64,000 nt of DNA from Afipia sp. P52-10 (lineage in GTDB: Bacteria > Pseudomonadota > Alphaproteobacteria > Rhizobiales > Xanthobacteraceae): the NCBI RefSeq assembly GCF_000516555.1, contig NZ_AZSJ01000003.1, positions 2,785,993 to 2,849,992 on the forward strand, written 5' to 3'. Shown in pieces: positions 38,289 through 46,971 of the stretch. A program made the translations under genes and the position numbers. How positions within the stretch are numbered: the stretch's first letter is position 1; each line of letters opens with the position of its first letter. Under the pieces are notes generated by a model. That model was not told the DNA's origin, ran no database searches, and saw nothing but the letters and a program-made list of their open reading frames with translations.

Positions 38289-38543
38289 TCAGATGAACCT
38301 CACGCCCACCGTCTTGCCCCTACGCCAGGCGACTTCGCAGAGCCGTCCGCTTCGCACGTCGCGGGAAAATGTGAGCCGCAACGTCGTGTGCGCCGGCGCA
38401 AGATCTTCGACCTGAAGCTTTGCGCCGGTCTCCGATAGGTCGAGCACGATGCAGGGGCGGGAGGCGAAACTGCCATCGAGGACTACCCACGCAGGTCTTT
38501 GCATCGATTTTCGGGAGTCCCGCTTCTTCTTGCCGAATAACAT
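38289..38543 (-). CDS. PilZ-domain protein
   Basis: An 84-residue single PilZ domain. A basic N-terminal tail (KKRDSRKSMQRPAW) supplies Arg residues and CIVLDLSETGAKLQVED matches the DxSxxG part of the cyclic-di-GMP site; CEVAWRRGKTVGVRF is the usual last strand. The canonical RxxxR is not exact (R-KSMQR), so c-di-GMP binding is uncertain. Such single-domain copies are numerous in rhizobia. Confidence 0.82.
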   Translation of the reverse strand: MLFGKKKRDSRKSMQRPAWVVLDGSFASRPCIVLDLSETGAKLQVEDLAPAHTTLRLTFSRDVRSGRLCEVAWRRGKTVGVRFI

Positions 38544-38781
38544 GGGCCGTTCTGAACGTTTTGACGCAAATGCGCACAGCTTGCGGCTGCGTTGCGCGCC
38601 GCTTCAAATAAGCGTTTCGCCGATCGTTGCAAATCGAGATGCTGCAAATGGTGAACGCGTGCGGGGCTGGTTGCGGTGCACGTTGCGGCTGTGGGGTGGG
38701 CCGCCTCACGGAGGAGTTCGCCAATCCGATTCCAACATCTGCATCGTTACAATGCTTCCGGTTCTGAACCCGTCAGAATCG

Positions 38782-40347
38782 CTAAAGGCCGGGAAGCTGT
38801 GTCACCGCGACGTTGATCGCACCATCGGCTTCGGCGATCACGCGCAGAGTTTTGGAATCATAGGCGATCTCGGCGAGCCGGACCGCGGAGATCGCGGCAT
38901 CCACCCTGACGCCTTGCTCGTTCTTGCGCAGGTCGGCCATCGCATCGGCGATCTTCTCGCGGGCCTCGGTTGCGAATGGCTTCAGGTCGATCGTCGCGCG
39001 GTCCTCCAGCGCCTTTTCCATGTAAGGCACGGCCTGGCGCGCGGCGGCGCCCAGCAGGCCGAACGCGGCCTCCGATTCCACCGCAAGCTCGATATTGGTG
39101 AGCTTGAGCGTCTGGTTGGCCTGATCGAGCACTGGTTTGCCCCACACATGCACAGTGGCGTCGGCGCCGAATCCGAACCAGCTCTTCTTCTCTGTGCCGG
39201 CAACCACCAGCGAGATCAGCAGCCGTTCACCGGACGGTGCGACGGTGGCGCTCTTGACCGTCACGGCCACAGGCCCGCTGCCGTCTTCGGGGAACGTGCG
39301 TCCTCGCAGCTGCGCGTCGATGATCTTGTTCACCTCGGTAAACGGCAGATCGAGCGGCACGCCGACCTTGACCACGCTCTTGTCCGCTGGCGGAACGATC
39401 TGCAGCACGGCCGGGAAGGGGCAGTCCGGCTTGGTCTGAGACGTGGTCACGGCGGTCTGTGCTTCGATGCCGAGCATCAGCGTGACGTTGGTCGCGTCGA
39501 TCCTCGGTTGAGCGGCAATGGCCTTGGTCGGCTTCATCTCGAGATACAAAGGCGGCAGGCCTGGCGCCGCTGCGGGCAACGGAATCGAGCGGCACATCTT
39601 CACCCATTCGCGCCGCGCGGATTGCTCCAGCGTCGTGTCGTTCTTGGCGCGTTCGCGCAGAGCGCCAAGCTGCTCGTCCACCATCTTGTTCATCAGCGGG
39701 CGAAGCTGGTCGTTGACGCCGAGCCGGATGCCGGACACGTTGAGGTTGGTGTCGGCGAGGTTCACCTGCGCGGAGAGGTTGGGATCGATCCGCCAGTTGC
39801 TGGCCAATTGCGGATGGGCCTGCACTGCGACGTTGCCGCGGATGTCGGCATTGGCGTTGAGCTGCTTGATCGAGATGCGTCCGACCTGCTCGGCTGCCTT
39901 GCCGCCGAGCAGTTGTCCGACCAAGCCGCTGATCGCGCCGCCGGCCTCCTGCGACAGCGAGCCCTTCGCATTGACGGTGCCGTTAACGGCGGTCGCAAGC
40001 GAGATCGTGTTGTTATTGCCGGTTGCGGTGATGGTTCCGCGCGCAGCCGCCCAGTTGATGTCGGCGTTCTGGATCAATTGCGGCGCCGGATTGTCGGCGC
40101 GCCCGTTGAAGTTGCGCGGGGCCGCGCGATCGACCGCATCGCGGATCGATGCGAGCGTGATCGTCACCGGAGCGAGCACCGTGGATACCCGCGTCGGCGG
40201 AGGCAATGGCGGCAGTTCGGTCAGTGCTGGCTTCGGCCCGCTACCGGACGCCGAGCTGCGCGGTGAGAACCAGTCCATGATCCACAAGCTGGCAAAGAAG
40301 GAAATGATGAGGCTCGCTATCGCAAGCACGATTGTTCGCAGACGCAT
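38782..40347 (-). CDS. DUF4403 family membrane-anchored protein
   Basis: A 521-residue protein with one N-terminal anchor (TIVLAIASLIISFFASLWIM) and a large periplasmic part. LPPPTRVSTVLAPVTITLAS, the SRREWVKMCRSIPL segment and the repeated long beta/alpha regions match DUF4403. Two similar halves, each ending with an ALE/AxxP segment, suggest tandem lipid-binding (TULIP/BPI-like) folds; that structural idea is inference. There is no enzyme motif. A hairpin separates it from the upstream L,D-transpeptidase gene. Confidence 0.82.
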   Translation of the reverse strand: MRLRTIVLAIASLIISFFASLWIMDWFSPRSSASGSGPKPALTELPPLPPPTRVSTVLAPVTITLASIRDAVDRAAPRNFNGRADNPAPQLIQNADINWAAARGTITATGNNNTISLATAVNGTVNAKGSLSQEAGGAISGLVGQLLGGKAAEQVGRISIKQLNANADIRGNVAVQAHPQLASNWRIDPNLSAQVNLADTNLNVSGIRLGVNDQLRPLMNKMVDEQLGALRERAKNDTTLEQSARREWVKMCRSIPLPAAAPGLPPLYLEMKPTKAIAAQPRIDATNVTLMLGIEAQTAVTTSQTKPDCPFPAVLQIVPPADKSVVKVGVPLDLPFTEVNKIIDAQLRGRTFPEDGSGPVAVTVKSATVAPSGERLLISLVVAGTEKKSWFGFGADATVHVWGKPVLDQANQTLKLTNIELAVESEAAFGLLGAAARQAVPYMEKALEDRATIDLKPFATEAREKIADAMADLRKNEQGVRVDAAISAVRLAEIAYDSKTLRVIAEADGAINVAVTQLPGL

Positions 40348-40418
40348 CCCCGGTGTACCGCCTTCGCTGATTCAGCGGCGGAGTCTACAGGCGTTCCGGA
40401 AGCGAGACCAGCCGCGTG

Positions 40419-40453
40419 GCAAAGCGCCGGAAGCCTTAGTTCCGGCGCTTTGC
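40419..40453 (-). terminator. Strong hairpin after the second L,D-transpeptidase
   Basis: A 14-bp perfect stem GCAAAGCGCCGGAA/TTCCGGCGCTTTGC with a 7-base loop. It has no T tract in the minus direction, so it may act as a weak terminator or a 3' stabiliser. Confidence 0.55.
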
Positions 40454-40473
40454 TTCTCATGGGCGTGGCGCTA

Positions 40474-41151
40474 CTAGCTGCGCTTGCCGAGTCGAGTGTC
40501 GGCGCGCCGGTCCATCGGCTTGACGACGACCTTCGTGCCGATGCCGACGCGTGCGTAAAGATCAGCCACGTCGTCATTGGTCATGCGAATGCAGCCAGAC
40601 GAAACCCGCCGGCCGATCGTCGAAGGATCGTTGGTGCCGTGAATGCGATACATGGTGCCGCCGAGATACATCGCGCGGGCGCCGAGCGGATTGCCGGGGC
40701 CGCCGGCCACGAAGCGCGGCAGATAAGGCTGACGCGCGACCATCTCCGGCGGTGGAGTCCAGTCGGGCCATTCGGCCTTGCGTGAGATCGTCTGGACGCC
40801 GGACCAGGTGAAACCTTCGCGGCCGACACCGATGCCGTAGCGGACCGCACGCCCGCCGCCGAGCACATAGTAGAGATAGGTGTTCGGGGTGTCGATGATC
40901 ACGGTGCCCGGCGCCTCGGCGCCGCTGTAGGCAACGATCTGCCGCCTGAAGCGCGCGGCGAGTTCGCTCGTCCCGCTGTCGTCTTCGATCTGCGGCGCCT
41001 CTCCCTGAACGGGTGGCGTGAAGAAGGGAAGGGTTTGCAGCGGCGCCGCGTGCGTCGGCGCGGAGCCGAGCGCGAGGGCGATTCCGAAAGCGAAGAGAGC
41101 GGCTGCGCTGGTTTTGGCACTGCGTACGGGAAGGCTGCGAAGGGTAAGCAT
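40474..41151 (-). CDS. YkuD-family L,D-transpeptidase
   Basis: A 225-residue exported enzyme from ATG 41151 (CAGGGGC upstream): signal peptide with AALFAFGIALALGSAPTHA, a short linker, then a YkuD domain (GTVIIDTPNTYLYYVLGG). The catalytic motif is complete: HGTNDPSTIGRRVSSGCIRM, with His, Cys and the conserved Arg. The catalytic domain is closely similar to that of the gene at 16979, where Arg is replaced. It makes 3-3 peptidoglycan crosslinks or similar transpeptidation in the periplasm. Confidence 0.92.
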   Translation of the reverse strand: MLTLRSLPVRSAKTSAAALFAFGIALALGSAPTHAAPLQTLPFFTPPVQGEAPQIEDDSGTSELAARFRRQIVAYSGAEAPGTVIIDTPNTYLYYVLGGGRAVRYGIGVGREGFTWSGVQTISRKAEWPDWTPPPEMVARQPYLPRFVAGGPGNPLGARAMYLGGTMYRIHGTNDPSTIGRRVSSGCIRMTNDDVADLYARVGIGTKVVVKPMDRRADTRLGKRS

Positions 41152-41308
41152 GACCGTGCCCCTGTTTGAATGCACCTGCCGTTGCGGCATGTTGTTGCAA
41201 CGCTCAGTACCCGGTCACGGTTTCGCCATATCTTCGTGAGCCGCAAAAAATGGTTTCGCCGACGTGTCGCAGTGTTTCGCGAAGCCCATTCGACGAAGTA
41301 GAAAATAA

Positions 41309-41347
41309 AAAATCCGGGCCGGCACCAGTTTGGCGCATCCCGGATTT
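41309..41347 (-). terminator. Intrinsic terminator for the 27-residue peptide gene
   Basis: On the minus strand, AAATCCGGG (41347-41339) and CCCGGATTT (41318 downward) pair around a 20-base loop with internal pairing, followed by TTTTATTTTC. Confidence 0.78.
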
Positions 41348-41402
41348 CAAAATGCGATCGACCTATCGTGCGGCGGCGCGCCGTGTCAGGTCATGCTCCA
41401 GC

Positions 41403-41486
41403 TCAGATCATACCCAGCACAATGGCGCAGACGAATGCGAATGCCGCGTACGCAGCAATGACGTTGAGTTTGCCGACGAAATTCAT
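41403..41486 (-). CDS. 27-residue membrane peptide
   Basis: A very short gene: ATG 41486 with AGGGAG nine bases upstream, and product MNFVGKLNVIAAYAAFAFVC followed by AIVLGMI. It is one transmembrane helix with a short polar start. A clean intrinsic terminator lies 56 bases after its stop, so it looks like a complete single-gene transcript. Similar tiny proteins occur, as I recall, in other Bradyrhizobium genomes; function unknown. Confidence 0.68.
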   Translation of the reverse strand: MNFVGKLNVIAAYAAFAFVCAIVLGMI

Positions 41487-41709
41487 GGGATGGCTCCCTG
41501 CTTCGACGTTACGCTCCTCGGGTCTTCTCGTACCGGCAGGACCTTGTTGTTTGTCCTAAAAAGCCGGACGACGGGACGGCGCAGGCCGCTTCCCGTCCTG
41601 ACCACAACGCCTGCACCCGTCTTTCGTTCCCGGGCGGGAAAACATGGTAAAAAATGAGTGAAAACAATGCATTGACTGCTCATTAAATATATTGAGCAAG
41701 ACTGCGCGC

Positions 41710-42933
41710 ATGACGCGCAGAGTTTGTTTGTATCTCGTCGGCTCGCTCGTCCTCGTATCGCTTGCAGGCTGTGGCCGCGGTTTCTTCACCGTGGAGCGGG
41801 AAGCGTGGCGCGCCGAGGCGGAAGCTGCCTGTCTGAAATCGGGAACCGTGAAGGAGAGCGCGACGGTCGTGCGCATTTCGCCGATCTCGGGTCCTGGCTC
41901 CTGCGGCGCAGAGTACCCGCTGAAGGTGGCTTCGCTCGGCGACACGCTGAGCGCCATCGGATATTCAGCGGACCTGCGTCCGCCAGGTGGCATCCCGAAT
42001 GCGAACCAGCCGCGCTGGCCGATCAACCCGCAATATTCCTCGCAGCCGCCGCAGTCGTATCCGGCCCAGTCTTATCCGCCGGCGCAGCCGGGGCCGATGT
42101 CGCTGCATGCGCCTGGGGCTGCGCCGCCGAACGGCAACGATGGACCGGGAGGCGCTCCTCCGCCGGGCTATGGTGCGGACGGCCCTGCCCAGAACGCGGG
42201 CCAACTCTATGAGACATCACCGCGCCTCGGCACCCCGAATTACGGCGGTCCCGTCGGCTTGCAGCGGGAATATCCGTCCGAGCGGCCGCTGCCCCGGCTT
42301 GGTCCCTCGCGCGGCGACCAGACTGCCTCGATCGGCCCAGTCGGCGTGAAGCCGGCGGCGACGCTGGCATGTCCGTTGGTTTCGGCGCTCGACCGCTGGA
42401 TTAACGAGACGGTGCAACCAGCGGCGATCCGCTGGTTCAATCAACCGGTGAGCGAGATCAAGCAGATCTCCGCCTACTCCTGCCGCGGCATGAACGGTAA
42501 TCCGAACGCGCGGATTTCCGAGCACGCGTTTGGCAACGCGCTGGACATCGCAGCGTTCACGTTGGCCGACGGCCGTCGCATCTCGGTGAAGGATGGCTGG
42601 CGCGGTCTGCCGGAGGAGCAAGGATTTCTGCGCGACGTGCAGGGAGGAGCGTGCCGGATGTTCACGACGGTTCTGGCGCCAGGTTCCAACGTCTATCATT
42701 ACGACCATATCCACGTCGATCTGATGCGCCGCTCCTCCGGACGCGTGATCTGTCAGCCCGCTGCGGTCTCAGGCGAAATGATCGCCGCGCGTGCGTCTGG
42801 CGGTCGCTACGCCGGTCGTGATCCGGGGGTGACCGGTTCGATCGGCAGCAAGCGGCGGGTTCTCTCCAATCGGGCGACTAACGACGATGATTGGGTGGAG
42901 GATGAGTCCAACATCAAGGACAACGGCCGCTAA
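41710..42933 (+). CDS. Extensin-like lipoprotein
   Basis: A 407-residue lipoprotein. The signal LVGSLVLVSLAGC carries the lipobox; a Pro/Gln/Tyr-rich linker of about 130 residues follows; the C-terminal domain matches Extensin-like_C, with ISEHAFGNALDIAAF and VYHYDHIHVDLM resembling the zinc sites of the LAS/VanY metallopeptidase fold (His, Asp, His). A peptidoglycan peptidase role is therefore plausible. ATG 41710 gives a standard signal; TTG 41692 is the alternative start. Two CG-rich hairpins and no partner gene follow. Confidence 0.82.
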   Translation: MTRRVCLYLVGSLVLVSLAGCGRGFFTVEREAWRAEAEAACLKSGTVKESATVVRISPISGPGSCGAEYPLKVASLGDTLSAIGYSADLRPPGGIPNANQPRWPINPQYSSQPPQSYPAQSYPPAQPGPMSLHAPGAAPPNGNDGPGGAPPPGYGADGPAQNAGQLYETSPRLGTPNYGGPVGLQREYPSERPLPRLGPSRGDQTASIGPVGVKPAATLACPLVSALDRWINETVQPAAIRWFNQPVSEIKQISAYSCRGMNGNPNARISEHAFGNALDIAAFTLADGRRISVKDGWRGLPEEQGFLRDVQGGACRMFTTVLAPGSNVYHYDHIHVDLMRRSSGRVICQPAAVSGEMIAARASGGRYAGRDPGVTGSIGSKRRVLSNRATNDDDWVEDESNIKDNGR

Positions 42934-43246
42934 CGTTCCGCGTTGTCCGTTCGTCACGGCTTCAACAGGGATCGTGGCGGCACCGCGGCTTTCTGCCGGC
43001 GCGATTCGGTAGGTCGTAAATGAGATTGCCGCTCCGGCTCGCGGCGGCTTGCCGCGCGCACGATTGCGCAAGCACGCAACAGCTTTTCAGAAATTTTCAA
43101 TCGCGCCGCCGCCGCCGGCGAGCCGGTTTGATGCGCGCGTGCATCACTTCGGACTCGTGGGTGTGTTGACGTTGCGTCCGTGTTGCCAAATCGGCCCTTT
43201 GCGGGTATGACATCACCATTCCAGATCGAACCTCAGGAGGACATGC
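42934..43246. other. Intergenic region, nothing recognised
   Basis: About 310 bases between the extensin-like gene and the short leader frame. TTGACG at 43166-43171 could be a -35 element but no good -10 follows at the right distance. No gene or clear RNA structure is seen. Confidence 0.3.
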
Positions 43247-43318
43247 ATGATTTCGATGTATTTGCTTGTCGCTCCCGCGCGTCCAGTCTTCGGATTGGAT
43301 AGCTTCTCGGCCGCTTAG
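43247..43318 (+). CDS. Possible 23-residue leader peptide
   Basis: A very strong ribosome site AGGAGG (43235-43240) stands six bases before ATG 43247. The product MISMYLLVAPARPVFGLDSF plus SAA ends at TAG 43316-43318, inside the loop of a terminator-like hairpin. Position ahead of an ABC exporter gene and the hairpin suggest a translated leader involved in attenuation. An ATG at 43243 in another frame is too close to the ribosome site. No conservation data are available here. Confidence 0.4.
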   Translation: MISMYLLVAPARPVFGLDSFSAA

Positions 43319-43336
43319 GTTTCTGCCGAGCTTTTT
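43306..43336 (+). terminator. Terminator-like hairpin at the leader stop
   Basis: CTCGGC (43306-43311) and GCCGAG (43325-43330) pair around a 13-base loop, followed by CTTTTTGG. The leader stop codon falls in the loop. Confidence 0.4.
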
Positions 43337-43469
43337 GGTTCGTACCGGTCGGGTTTGATCCCGGCCTTCTTCGACAATCCCAAGTTTTCTCGACGCTCGC
43401 AGGCACGCGTGTCTGTGGCGTCGGCATCAGATGGAGCCGGCTTGCGCGCTTGCGCCGCCGGAACGTGTC

Positions 43470-45284
43470 ATGATCGATAGATACAAGAACCGTCCCACGG
43501 CGATCCGCGTGGTGCTGCCCTTTGTCTTCCGTCACTGGCGGAACCAGCCATGGCTGACGTCGGGCATTTCGCTCGCTATCGTCGGTGCCACCGTCGCCGA
43601 CGTGTTCATGCCGCTGTTTGCGGGCAAGCTGGTCGACGCGGTTGCGCTTGGCGCCAGCGATATGGACGCTGCAAAGGCCGGGGCGATCTTCGCCTTCGGC
43701 GCGATCATCGCGCTCGGCCTGGCGCAACTGACCCTGCGTCACCTCGCGTTCTGGGGCATCGTGCCGCTGACATTGCGGGTGATGTCGGACATCGCGCGCG
43801 AGGCGTTCCATCTTGTGCAGCGCTTCTCGACCGACTGGCACGCAAACAGCTTCGCGGGCTCGACGGTGCGCAAGATCACGCGTGGCATGTGGGCCGTCGA
43901 CTTGCTGGACGATACGATCCTGCTCGCGCTGCTGCCGTCGGTGGTGGTGCTGGTTGGCTCGACGGTGCTGCTCGGCATTCACTGGCCGGCGCTCGGCGCG
44001 GTGATCGCGATCGGCTCGATCGCCTATATCGCGATGACCGTGGTGTTCTCCACCAAGTACATCGCGCCGGCGGCGCGGCTGTCGAACGCCTGGGACACCA
44101 AAGTCGGCGGCACGCTCGCGGATGCGCTCACCTGCAACGCGGTGGTCAAGTCGTTCGGTGCCGAGGAGCGCGAGGATGCGCGTCTCGGCGGTGTCGTCGG
44201 CAAGTGGCGCAAGCGGGTGTGGCGGACCTGGATGCGCTACACCAACACCAGCTCGATCCAGCTCGTCGTGCTGTTGGGCGTGCGCACCTCGGTTGTCGGT
44301 GGCGCATTGCTGCTGTGGCTAGCCGGCAAGGCGTCGCCGGGCGACGTGACCTATGTGCTGACGAGCTACTTCGTCATCCACGGTTACCTGCGCGACGTCG
44401 GCATGCACATCAACAACCTGCAGCGTTCGGTGAACGACATGGAGGAGTTGGTGGCGATCCACGACGAGGTGCCGGGCATTCTCGACGTGGCGGGCGCCAA
44501 GGCGCTGAAGGTCGCAGGCGGCAACATCGTGTTCGATGACGTGACGTTCCACTATCGCGGGCATGCCACGCCGCTGTATCGCGACCTGTCGGTCAACATC
44601 CGCGCCGGCGAGCAGGTCGGTCTGGTCGGCCGATCGGGCTCCGGCAAGACGACGTTCGTCAAGCTGGTGCAGCGGCTGTATGATATCACCGGCGGCCGCA
44701 TCACTGTCGATGGACAGGATGTGGCAGAGGTGACGCAGGCCTCGTTGCGGCAGCAGATCGCCATCGTGCAGCAGGAGCCGATCCTGTTCCACCGGTCGCT
44801 CGCCGAGAACATCGCCTACGCTCGGCCGGGCGCGAGCTTTGCCGAGATCGTGGCGGCGGCGAAGCTTGCCAACGCGCACGACTTCATCGAACGGCTGCCG
44901 AATGGTTATGGCACGCTGGTCGGTGAGCGCGGCGTCAAGCTCTCGGGCGGCGAGCGGCAGCGTGTCGCGCTGGCGCGTGCATTCCTGGCGGATGCGCCGA
45001 TCCTGATTCTGGACGAGGCGACCTCGAGCCTGGATTCGGAATCGGAGGCGCTGATCCAGGATGCGATGGAACGGCTGATGCACGGCCGCACGTCGATCGT
45101 CATCGCGCACCGCTTGTCCACGGTGCGAGCGCTGGATCGCATCCTGGTGTTCGACCGGGGCCGCATCGTCGAGGAAGGCACGCATGCCTCGCTGGTGCGT
45201 GCGGGCGGCATCTATCGCTCGCTATTCGAGCGGCAGGTGCTGGAGCTCGGCGGTGCAGAGCTGGACAGCGCCGCCGCGGAGTGA
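43470..45284 (+). CDS. ABC exporter, fused membrane and ATPase domains
   Basis: A 604-residue half-transporter. The N-terminal membrane domain has six spans (for example LAIVGATVADVFMPLFAGKL and LLALLPSVVVLVGSTVLLGI); the C-terminal ATPase has Walker A GRSGSGKT (387-394), signature LSGGERQR (491-498), Walker B ILILDEATSSLD and switch His in IVIAHRLST. It should work as a homodimer exporting lipid, peptide or drug substrates; the specific cargo cannot be read. ATG 43470 is chosen over 43431 because GGAA lies nine bases upstream. Confidence 0.9.
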   Translation: MIDRYKNRPTAIRVVLPFVFRHWRNQPWLTSGISLAIVGATVADVFMPLFAGKLVDAVALGASDMDAAKAGAIFAFGAIIALGLAQLTLRHLAFWGIVPLTLRVMSDIAREAFHLVQRFSTDWHANSFAGSTVRKITRGMWAVDLLDDTILLALLPSVVVLVGSTVLLGIHWPALGAVIAIGSIAYIAMTVVFSTKYIAPAARLSNAWDTKVGGTLADALTCNAVVKSFGAEEREDARLGGVVGKWRKRVWRTWMRYTNTSSIQLVVLLGVRTSVVGGALLLWLAGKASPGDVTYVLTSYFVIHGYLRDVGMHINNLQRSVNDMEELVAIHDEVPGILDVAGAKALKVAGGNIVFDDVTFHYRGHATPLYRDLSVNIRAGEQVGLVGRSGSGKTTFVKLVQRLYDITGGRITVDGQDVAEVTQASLRQQIAIVQQEPILFHRSLAENIAYARPGASFAEIVAAAKLANAHDFIERLPNGYGTLVGERGVKLSGGERQRVALARAFLADAPILILDEATSSLDSESEALIQDAMERLMHGRTSIVIAHRLSTVRALDRILVFDRGRIVEEGTHASLVRAGGIYRSLFERQVLELGGAELDSAAAE

Positions 45285-45373
45285 CGCAAGCGGCAGACCA
45301 TGCAATAGTGACCAAGGCCCGGTGCATCGCATCGGGCCTTGTCGTATCGCCAACAGACAATCCGGGGAGGGGC

Positions 45374-46510
45374 ATGAGTTTCATCAGTGGCGTCGGACTG
45401 ACCGCTTATGGCAAGCACGAGGGTTCCTCGACGCTTGACCTGATGAGCGAGGCGGCCGCGCTCGCGCTTGCGGATGCAGGGCTGAAGCGGACCGAGATCG
45501 ACGGCATCCTGTGCGGATACTCGACGACGATGCCGCATCTGATGTTGGCGACCGTATTCGCAGAGCATTTCGGTATCCAGCCAAGCTATGCCCACGCGAT
45601 CCAGGTCGGCGGTGCTACCGGCCTCGCCATGACAATGCTGGCGCACGAACTGGTAGAGGCGGGCGTCGCGAAGAACGTGCTGGTGGTGGCGGGTGAGAAT
45701 CGCCTCACCGGACAGGCGCGGGACTCGGCGATCCAGACGCTGGCGCAAGTTGGCCACCCGGATTATGAGGTTCCACTCGGACCGACCATTCCGACGTATT
45801 ATGGTCTCGTCGCCTCCCGTTACATGCACGAGTTCGGTATCACAGAGGAGCAGCTTGCTGAATTCGCAGTGCTGATGCGCAACCATGCGCTGGCGCATCC
45901 GGGCGCGCAGTTCCGCGAGCCGATCACTGTGGCGGACGTGATGGCCTCACGCTCGATCGCGACGCCGTTGAAGCTGCTCGATTGTTGTCCGGTGTCCGAT
46001 GGTGGAGCGGCGTTCGTCATCAGCCGTGATCCCACCAACGATCACCGCATCCGCATCATGGGATGCGGCCAGGCGCATCTGTTCCAGCACGTCACGGCGG
46101 CGCCGACGCTGACGCATTTCGGTGCGGCGGAGGCCTGCGCGCGGGCGAAGGCGAAGGCCGGTGTCGATCTCAAGAACATCGATTATGCGGCCGTCTACGA
46201 CAGCTTCACCATCACGCTGGCGATCCTGCTGGAGGAACTTGGGGTGGCGAAGCGCGGCGAGGCAGCGCTGATGGCCCGTGCCGGCGCATTTGGTGTCAAG
46301 GGCCGGCTGCCGCTCAACACCCATGGCGGGCTGTTGAGTTATGGCCATTGCGGGTCCGGCGGCGCGATGGCGCATGTGGTCGAGACGCATCTGCAAATGA
46401 CTGGCCGCGCCGGAGCGCGGCAGGTGCGCGATGCGTCGCTGGCGCTGCTGCATGGCGACGGCGGCATCATGTCGTCGCATGTCAGCATGTTCGTGGAGCG
46501 GGTGCGATGA
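45374..46510 (+). CDS. Thiolase-like protein lacking the nucleophile Cys (lipid-transfer/aldolase type)
   Basis: A 378-residue thiolase-fold protein from ATG 45374 (GGGGAGGGG upstream). The N-terminal active-site loop, normally NxCxSG, reads AIQVGGATGLAM (about 75-86), so the acyl-accepting Cys is absent. The C-terminal NTHGGLLSYGHCGSGG with His317 is preserved. Thiolase-like proteins of this kind that pair with a DUF35 protein, such as Ltp2 with ChsH2-type partners, act as retro-aldolases on acyl-CoA side chains. The DUF35 gene follows with an ATGA overlap. The aldolase role is inference from this context. Confidence 0.85.
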   Translation: MSFISGVGLTAYGKHEGSSTLDLMSEAAALALADAGLKRTEIDGILCGYSTTMPHLMLATVFAEHFGIQPSYAHAIQVGGATGLAMTMLAHELVEAGVAKNVLVVAGENRLTGQARDSAIQTLAQVGHPDYEVPLGPTIPTYYGLVASRYMHEFGITEEQLAEFAVLMRNHALAHPGAQFREPITVADVMASRSIATPLKLLDCCPVSDGGAAFVISRDPTNDHRIRIMGCGQAHLFQHVTAAPTLTHFGAAEACARAKAKAGVDLKNIDYAAVYDSFTITLAILLEELGVAKRGEAALMARAGAFGVKGRLPLNTHGGLLSYGHCGSGGAMAHVVETHLQMTGRAGARQVRDASLALLHGDGGIMSSHVSMFVERVR

Positions 46511-46872
46511 GTGCGAAGCAACAGGCCGCTGCCGATTGGACAAGCGGGACGCCAGCGATCGTCTATCAGGCGTGCGGGGCGTGCAAACACATCTGGTATT
46601 TCCACCGCAGCTTCTGCCCGTCCTGCGGCGCGACCGATGTTGCTGATCACAAAGCCTCGGGCGAGGGCGTCGTGCATGCGATCTCGGTCGTCACGCGCGC
46701 GGCGACGCCGGAGGCGCGCGCCCGTGTGCCTTACGCGGTCGTGCTGGTCGATATGGCGGAAGGCTTCCGCATGATGGGCCACGGCGAGAATGATCTGAGG
46801 ATCGGCGAGCGGGTGCGCGCGCGTTTCGAGGATTTCACCGGCCGCATCGTGCCGTTCTTCGCGCGCTCATAG
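46507..46872 (+). CDS. DUF35 OB-fold zinc-ribbon protein
   Basis: A 121-residue partner of the preceding thiolase-like protein. The zinc ribbon is QACGACKHIWYFHRSFCPSCG (two CxxC pairs, read in two pieces) and the OB-fold follows (VVHAISVVTRAA ... VPYAVVLVDMAEGFRMMG ... GERVRARFEDF). DUF35 proteins bind acyl-CoA and stabilise thiolase-like enzymes. The start codon overlaps the thiolase stop by 4 bases, indicating coupled synthesis and a stoichiometric complex. Confidence 0.92.
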   Translation: MSAKQQAAADWTSGTPAIVYQACGACKHIWYFHRSFCPSCGATDVADHKASGEGVVHAISVVTRAATPEARARVPYAVVLVDMAEGFRMMGHGENDLRIGERVRARFEDFTGRIVPFFARS

Positions 46873-46889
46873 CGCGGGTCCGAAACTGG

Positions 46890-46923
46890 CGAGGGGCCTG
46901 GCGGTTTCGCGCCAAGCCCCTCG
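46890..46923. terminator. Strong hairpin between DUF35 gene and rnpB
   Basis: A 14-bp stem CGAGGGGCCTGGCG/CGCCAAGCCCCTCG (one G-U pair) with a 6-base loop stands between convergent transcripts. It lacks a T tract. Confidence 0.55.
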
Positions 46924-46971
46924 TGACAAGCATGATCCCGCGAGCATTCGATCTCGGGATATGCCCGACAG

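Noticed and set aside
38449-40266. Plus-strand open frame of about 600 codons
   Set aside because: It lies fully antisense to the DUF4403 gene, whose product has an anchor and family signatures; the plus-strand product is a Arg/His/Gly/Ala-rich low-complexity chain typical of G+C-rich shadow frames.
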